Shown here: piece after piece, positions 5,416 to 8,028 of the stretch
Layout: the number at the start of each line of letters is the position of its first letter
How positions within the stretch are numbered: the stretch's first letter is position 1
DNA from: Burkholderiales bacterium
Lineage (GTDB): Bacteria > Pseudomonadota > Gammaproteobacteria > Burkholderiales > Burkholderiaceae_E
Direction of reading: 5' to 3'
Assembly: GCA_027489195.1 (NCBI GenBank)
Contig: JAIYAG010000471.1
Span: 1 to 8,028, forward strand
Length of the DNA: 8,028 bases
Notes under the pieces: generated by a model
What the model was told of the DNA's origin: nothing
Seen by the model: the letters and a program-made list of their open reading frames with translations, nothing else
The model's database searches: none
Program-made: the position numbers and the translations under genes

Positions 5416-6108
5416 ATGGCGCAACGGCGGGCATGGACGTGGGTGGTCGCGGTCGGCGTCTTCGCATCCGTGCCGACGCGGGCCGAGCCGCCGCTCACCG
5501 CCCCCCTCACCGCCCCCTTCACGGCCTCCGAGCGGGCGTGGCTCGAGGCCGCGCATCCGGTGCTCGCGCAGGCCCGGCACGAGCGGCTGCCGCTCGACAT
5601 CGTGGTGCAGCCCCAGCCCAACGCCGGCGAGCCGCCCCTGGCCACCGCCTTCGTCGCCGGTCGCTGCAAGCTCGTGCTGACCATGCGCGGACCCGGCGGC
5701 GCGCCGCTGCCCGAGGCGGCCCGCGATGCCGCGCTGCCCGCGCTGCTGGTCGAGGCGATGCTCGCGCACGAGCTCGGCCACTGCTGGCGGCACGCACGGG
5801 GCGAGTGGCACGCCTGGCCGGCGACCTTCGGGACGGCCGTCGAGGCCGTCGAGGCCGCCCGCCGCGAGGAAGGCTTCGCCGACCTGGTCGCGCTCGCCTG
5901 GACCCTGCAGCAGGACCCGGGCGCCTACCGCATCGTCCACGACTGGCTGAGCGCCCAGCGGGCCCGTCCGGCCCAGGACGGCGCCGAGCACGACACCCGC
6001 GTCTGGGTGGCCGCCGCGCTGGACCCGGCCGCGTTCGGTGCGCCCGCCCCGCTGTTCGAACGGGCGCGTCGGCTGTGGATGAGGATCGAGCCCACGCCCG
6101 CGCATTGA
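5416..6108 (+). CDS. Exported HExxH zinc metallopeptidase-like protein
   Basis: The product has 230 residues. A signal peptide is likely: MAQRR, a hydrophobic core (WTWVVAVGVFASV), then a cleavage site after TRA at about residue 23, so it should act in the periplasm or outside. Residues 118-122 are HELGH, the zinc-binding HExxH helix, followed by CWRH. The segment EEGFADLVALAW (151-162) offers E152 as third zinc ligand, with the ExxxD spacing (E152, D156) of gluzincins; small minigluzincin-type peptidases show a similar E..A(N/D) pattern. C84 and C123 could form a disulfide. GGAG at 5405-5408 lies 7 nt before the ATG. I recognise no named family or substrate. A 12-bp tandem repeat encodes LTAPLTAPFTAS just after the signal peptide. 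It is divergent from the alpha/beta hydrolase; the gene after it is probably transcribed separately. Confidence 0.85.
   Translation: MAQRRAWTWVVAVGVFASVPTRAEPPLTAPLTAPFTASERAWLEAAHPVLAQARHERLPLDIVVQPQPNAGEPPLATAFVAGRCKLVLTMRGPGGAPLPEAARDAALPALLVEAMLAHELGHCWRHARGEWHAWPATFGTAVEAVEAARREEGFADLVALAWTLQQDPGAYRIVHDWLSAQRARPAQDGAEHDTRVWVAAALDPAAFGAPAPLFERARRLWMRIEPTPAH
5494..5526 (+). repeat. 12-bp tandem repeat inside the metallopeptidase gene
   Basis: CTCACCGCCCCC occurs twice in a row (5494-5505, 5506-5517), followed by a decayed third copy. It keeps the frame and encodes LTAP-LTAP-FTAS at about residues 27-38, just after the predicted signal peptide. Copy number could vary by slippage without a frameshift. 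Confidence 0.7.
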
Positions 6109-6124
6109 CCGCCCGACCCCTTGT

Positions 6125-6158
6125 CGGCGAGCAGAACCGCCCACTCATCGCCGTCTTT
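6125..6158 (+). terminator. Weak candidate terminator of the metallopeptidase gene
   Basis: CGGCGA (6125-6130) and TCGCCG (6148-6153) can form a 6-bp stem around a 17-nt loop, followed by TCTTT. The stem is short and the loop long. Its position, 17-50 nt after the stop, fits. Confidence 0.25.
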
Positions 6159-6181
6159 GCAAAAAAGTCCGGTCTGATATC

Positions 6182-6222
6182 CCGATTAGGCTCTTTTTCC
6201 GCACGAATGGACCGACTAGGAT
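6182..6222 (+). repeat. Direct repeat in the AT-richer leader of the dehalogenase gene
   Basis: CCGATTAGGCT (6182-6192) and CCGACTAGGAT (6212-6222) match at 9 of 11 positions and lie 30 bp apart, about three helical turns. They sit in a stretch (about 6155-6222) holding A and T runs that are rare elsewhere in the window. The second copy supplies the AGGA Shine-Dalgarno (6218-6221). A control role is possible. I found no convincing -35/-10 pair. Confidence 0.35.
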
Positions 6223-6228
6223 GCGTGC

Positions 6229-6930
6229 ATGGCTGCATCCGCCCCCTCCGTCCTGCCGCTGAAGGCCGTCGTCTTCGACGCCTACGGCACGCTGTTCGAC
6301 GTCCATTCCGTCGCCAGCCTCGCCGAGCAGCTGTGGCCCGGACGCGGCGACGCGCTGTCCCAGGCCTGGCGGGCCAAGCAGCTCGAGTACTCGTGGCTGC
6401 GGGCCATGTCCGGCCGCTACAAGCCGTTCTGGGACATCACCCGCGACGCGCTGCGCCACAGCGCCGCCCGCCTCGGCCTGCCCCTCGACGCGGCACGCGA
6501 GACGCGGCTGATGAACCAGTACTCGAGCCTGTCGGCCTTCCCCGAGAACCTCGAGGCCCTGCGCGCGCTGAAGGCCGCCGGGCTGCCGCTCGGCATCCTC
6601 ACCAACGGCAACCGCGACATGATCGACGTCTCGGTCCGGAGCGCCGGCATGGACGGACTGTTCGACCACATCCTGTCCTCGCAGCAGGTCGAGACCTTCA
6701 AGACCCTGCCGGCGATCTACGAGCTCGCGCCGGCCGCCTTCGGCTGCCGGGCCCGGCAGATCCTCTTCGTGTCCTCCAACGCGTGGGACGCGATCGCCGC
6801 CCGCTGGTTCGGCTACACCAGCTTCTGGATCAACCGCGCGGGTGCCCCGCCCGAGCAGCTCGACACCGACCCCGACCACGTCGGCGCCCTGCTGACCGAC
6901 GTCGTCGCGGTCGCGACGCGTCGCCCCTGA
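6229..6930 (+). CDS. Haloacid dehalogenase type II, (S)-2-haloacid dehalogenase-like
   Basis: The 233-residue cytoplasmic HAD-superfamily hydrolase matches the L-2-haloacid dehalogenase family, which releases halide from short 2-haloacids to give 2-hydroxyacids (chloroacetate to glycolate). Against recalled numbering of the Pseudomonas enzyme L-DEX YL, key residues fall at a constant offset of 7: nucleophile D17 and T21 in FDAYGTLFD, R48 in WRAKQLEYSWLR, K158, Y164, S182, N184 and D187 in SSNAWD. Two differences: the LSNG serine is T125 (LTNG), and the usual KP after motif II is K158-T159. Length is normal. AGGA at 6218-6221 is 7 nt before the ATG. The gene lies 69 bp upstream of malate synthase G on the same strand, without an evident promoter between. 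The true substrate could be another 2-haloacid or a phosphate ester, though the residue set favours dehalogenation. Confidence 0.92.
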   Translation: MAASAPSVLPLKAVVFDAYGTLFDVHSVASLAEQLWPGRGDALSQAWRAKQLEYSWLRAMSGRYKPFWDITRDALRHSAARLGLPLDAARETRLMNQYSSLSAFPENLEALRALKAAGLPLGILTNGNRDMIDVSVRSAGMDGLFDHILSSQQVETFKTLPAIYELAPAAFGCRARQILFVSSNAWDAIAARWFGYTSFWINRAGAPPEQLDTDPDHVGALLTDVVAVATRRP

Positions 6931-6999
6931 GGCACGGCGCCGATCGCACCCCGATCCGCAGTTCGCCCCATCCCCTTTCGAACCCCCCAGAGACCCGCC

Positions 7000-8028
7000 A
7001 TGACCGCACGCATCGAACTCCACGGCCTGAAGGTGGCCCGCCCGCTGCACGACATGATCGTGAACGAGGCGCTGCCCGGCACCGGCATCGACGCCGACAC
7101 CTTCTGGAAGGGCCTGTCGTCGCTGGTCCATGAACTCGGGCCCCGCAACCGCGAGCTGCTCGCCCGGCGCGATGCGCTGCAGGCCCGGCTCGACACCTGG
7201 CACGCCGCCCGCAAGGGCCAGCCGCACGACGCCGCCGCCTACACCGCCTTCCTGCGCGAGATCGGCTACCTCGTGCCCGAGGGCCCGGACTTCTCGGTCG
7301 ACACCGCCAACGTCGACCCCGAGATCGCCAGCATCCCCGGCCCGCAGCTCGTGGTGCCGGTCATGAACGCACGCTACGCGCTGAACGCGGCCAACGCCCG
7401 CTGGGGCAGCCTGTACGACGCCCTCTACGGCACCGACGCGATGGGCGATTCGCCCCAGCCGGGCGGCTACGACGAGGCGCGCGGCGCCCGCGTGATCGCC
7501 TGGGCCAAGACCTTCCTCGACGAGGTCGCGCCGCTCGCCTCGGGCAGCCATGCGGCGGTCACCGGCTACGCGGTCGTCGGCGGCGCGCTGCACGCGCGCA
7601 CCGCGGCCGGCACGGTCGCGCTCGCGACGCCGGCGGCCTTCGTGGGCTACCGCGGCACCGCCGAGGCGCCGACCGCCATCCTGCTGCGCCACAACCACCT
7701 GCACGTCGAGATCCGCATCGACGCCTCGAGCCCGATCGGCCGCAGCGACGCCGCCGGCGTGGCCGACGTGCTGCTCGAGTCCGCGATCACGACGATCATG
7801 GACTGCGAGGACTCGGTCGCCGCGGTCGACGCCGACGACAAGGCGCTGGCCTACCGCAACTGGCTCGGCCTGATGAAGGGCGACCTGGTCGAGACCGTGG
7901 CCAAGGGCGGCGGCACGTTCCAGCGCACGCTGTCGGGCGACCGCGAGTACATCGGCGCCGACGGCGCGCCGCGCGTGCTCAAGGGCCGCTCGCTGATGCT
8001 GGTGCGCAACGTCGGCCACCTGATGACC
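7000..8028 (+). CDS. glcB: Malate synthase G, N-terminal 343 codons (runs off the right edge)
   Basis: The frame is open from ATG 7000 to the window edge; the full protein is normally about 720-730 residues, so about half is present. Malate synthase condenses glyoxylate with acetyl-CoA to malate in the cytoplasm, using Mg2+. Diagnostic blocks are PGPQLVVPVMNARYALNAAN (114-133) with ARWGSLYDALYGTD, TTIMDCEDSVAAVDADDK (264-281), NWLGLMKGDL, and RNVGHLMT at the edge. R336 there matches the glyoxylate-binding arginine (R338 in E. coli MSG). The isoform is G rather than A, given the N-terminal domain and these motifs. A weak GAGA (6990-6993) lies 6 nt before the ATG. The 69-bp spacer after the dehalogenase shows no clear promoter or terminator, so the two may be co-transcribed. 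The remaining catalytic residues lie beyond the window. Confidence 0.97.
   Translation, partial: MTARIELHGLKVARPLHDMIVNEALPGTGIDADTFWKGLSSLVHELGPRNRELLARRDALQARLDTWHAARKGQPHDAAAYTAFLREIGYLVPEGPDFSVDTANVDPEIASIPGPQLVVPVMNARYALNAANARWGSLYDALYGTDAMGDSPQPGGYDEARGARVIAWAKTFLDEVAPLASGSHAAVTGYAVVGGALHARTAAGTVALATPAAFVGYRGTAEAPTAILLRHNHLHVEIRIDASSPIGRSDAAGVADVLLESAITTIMDCEDSVAAVDADDKALAYRNWLGLMKGDLVETVAKGGGTFQRTLSGDREYIGADGAPRVLKGRSLMLVRNVGHLMT

Noticed and set aside
3596..5680. 694-codon plus-strand open frame
   Set aside because: It lies antisense to yceH and the alpha/beta hydrolase, which both have clear family matches. The product is Arg/Ala/Gly/His-rich without domains. Long antisense frames are expected at this GC content.
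6145..8019. 624-codon minus-strand open frame
   Set aside because: It is antisense to the haloacid dehalogenase and malate synthase G. Its composition is that of a mirrored GC-rich coding sequence, and it shows no recognisable domain.
1..8028. Mobile element, CRISPR array, tRNA or rRNA, toxin-antitoxin or phage genes
   Set aside because: No transposase or integrase motifs, regular spacer-repeat structure or RNA gene sequence was recognised. All recognised genes are ordinary chromosomal types.

Overview
The window is very GC-rich DNA with dense, short-spaced genes and strong GC bias at third codon positions. Together with the protein types present (an OruR-like AraC regulator, a YceH-family protein, a type II haloacid dehalogenase next to malate synthase G), this points to a betaproteobacterium, most likely of the Burkholderiales. 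The organism is inferred from gene content and composition only. Nothing marks a mobile element, phage, CRISPR array, tRNA or rRNA; it reads as ordinary chromosome.

Left part (1-2609): a class I SAM-dependent methyltransferase (cut by the window edge) and a dienelactone hydrolase-family enzyme lie on the minus strand, 8 bp apart and probably co-transcribed. An AraC-family regulator is transcribed divergently from them. Between them is a roughly 520-bp stretch with a doubtful 81-codon minus-strand ORF and a 21-bp tandem palindromic repeat that could be an operator.

Middle part (2610-5415): a plus-strand lipoprotein with a C-terminal MliC-like domain converges on a minus-strand yceH homologue. 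They are separated by 19 bp, and a perfect 8-bp hairpin carries the lipoprotein stop codon in its loop. Upstream of yceH on the same strand is an alpha/beta hydrolase with an unusual nucleophile elbow. The roughly 240 bp between it and the next, divergent gene hold three copies of GGTCCGG in both orientations.

Right part (5416-8028): on the plus strand, a secreted HExxH metallopeptidase-like protein is followed by an AT-richer spacer, then a (S)-2-haloacid dehalogenase, then the first 343 codons of malate synthase G (glcB). The last two could form a short catabolic route from 2-haloacetate through glycolate and glyoxylate to malate. The step from glycolate to glyoxylate is not encoded here.

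No clearly new multi-gene system is visible. The most interesting items are the uncharacterised periplasmic metallopeptidase, the MliC-like lipoprotein lacking the expected lysine, and the repeat clusters in the two divergent intergenic regions.
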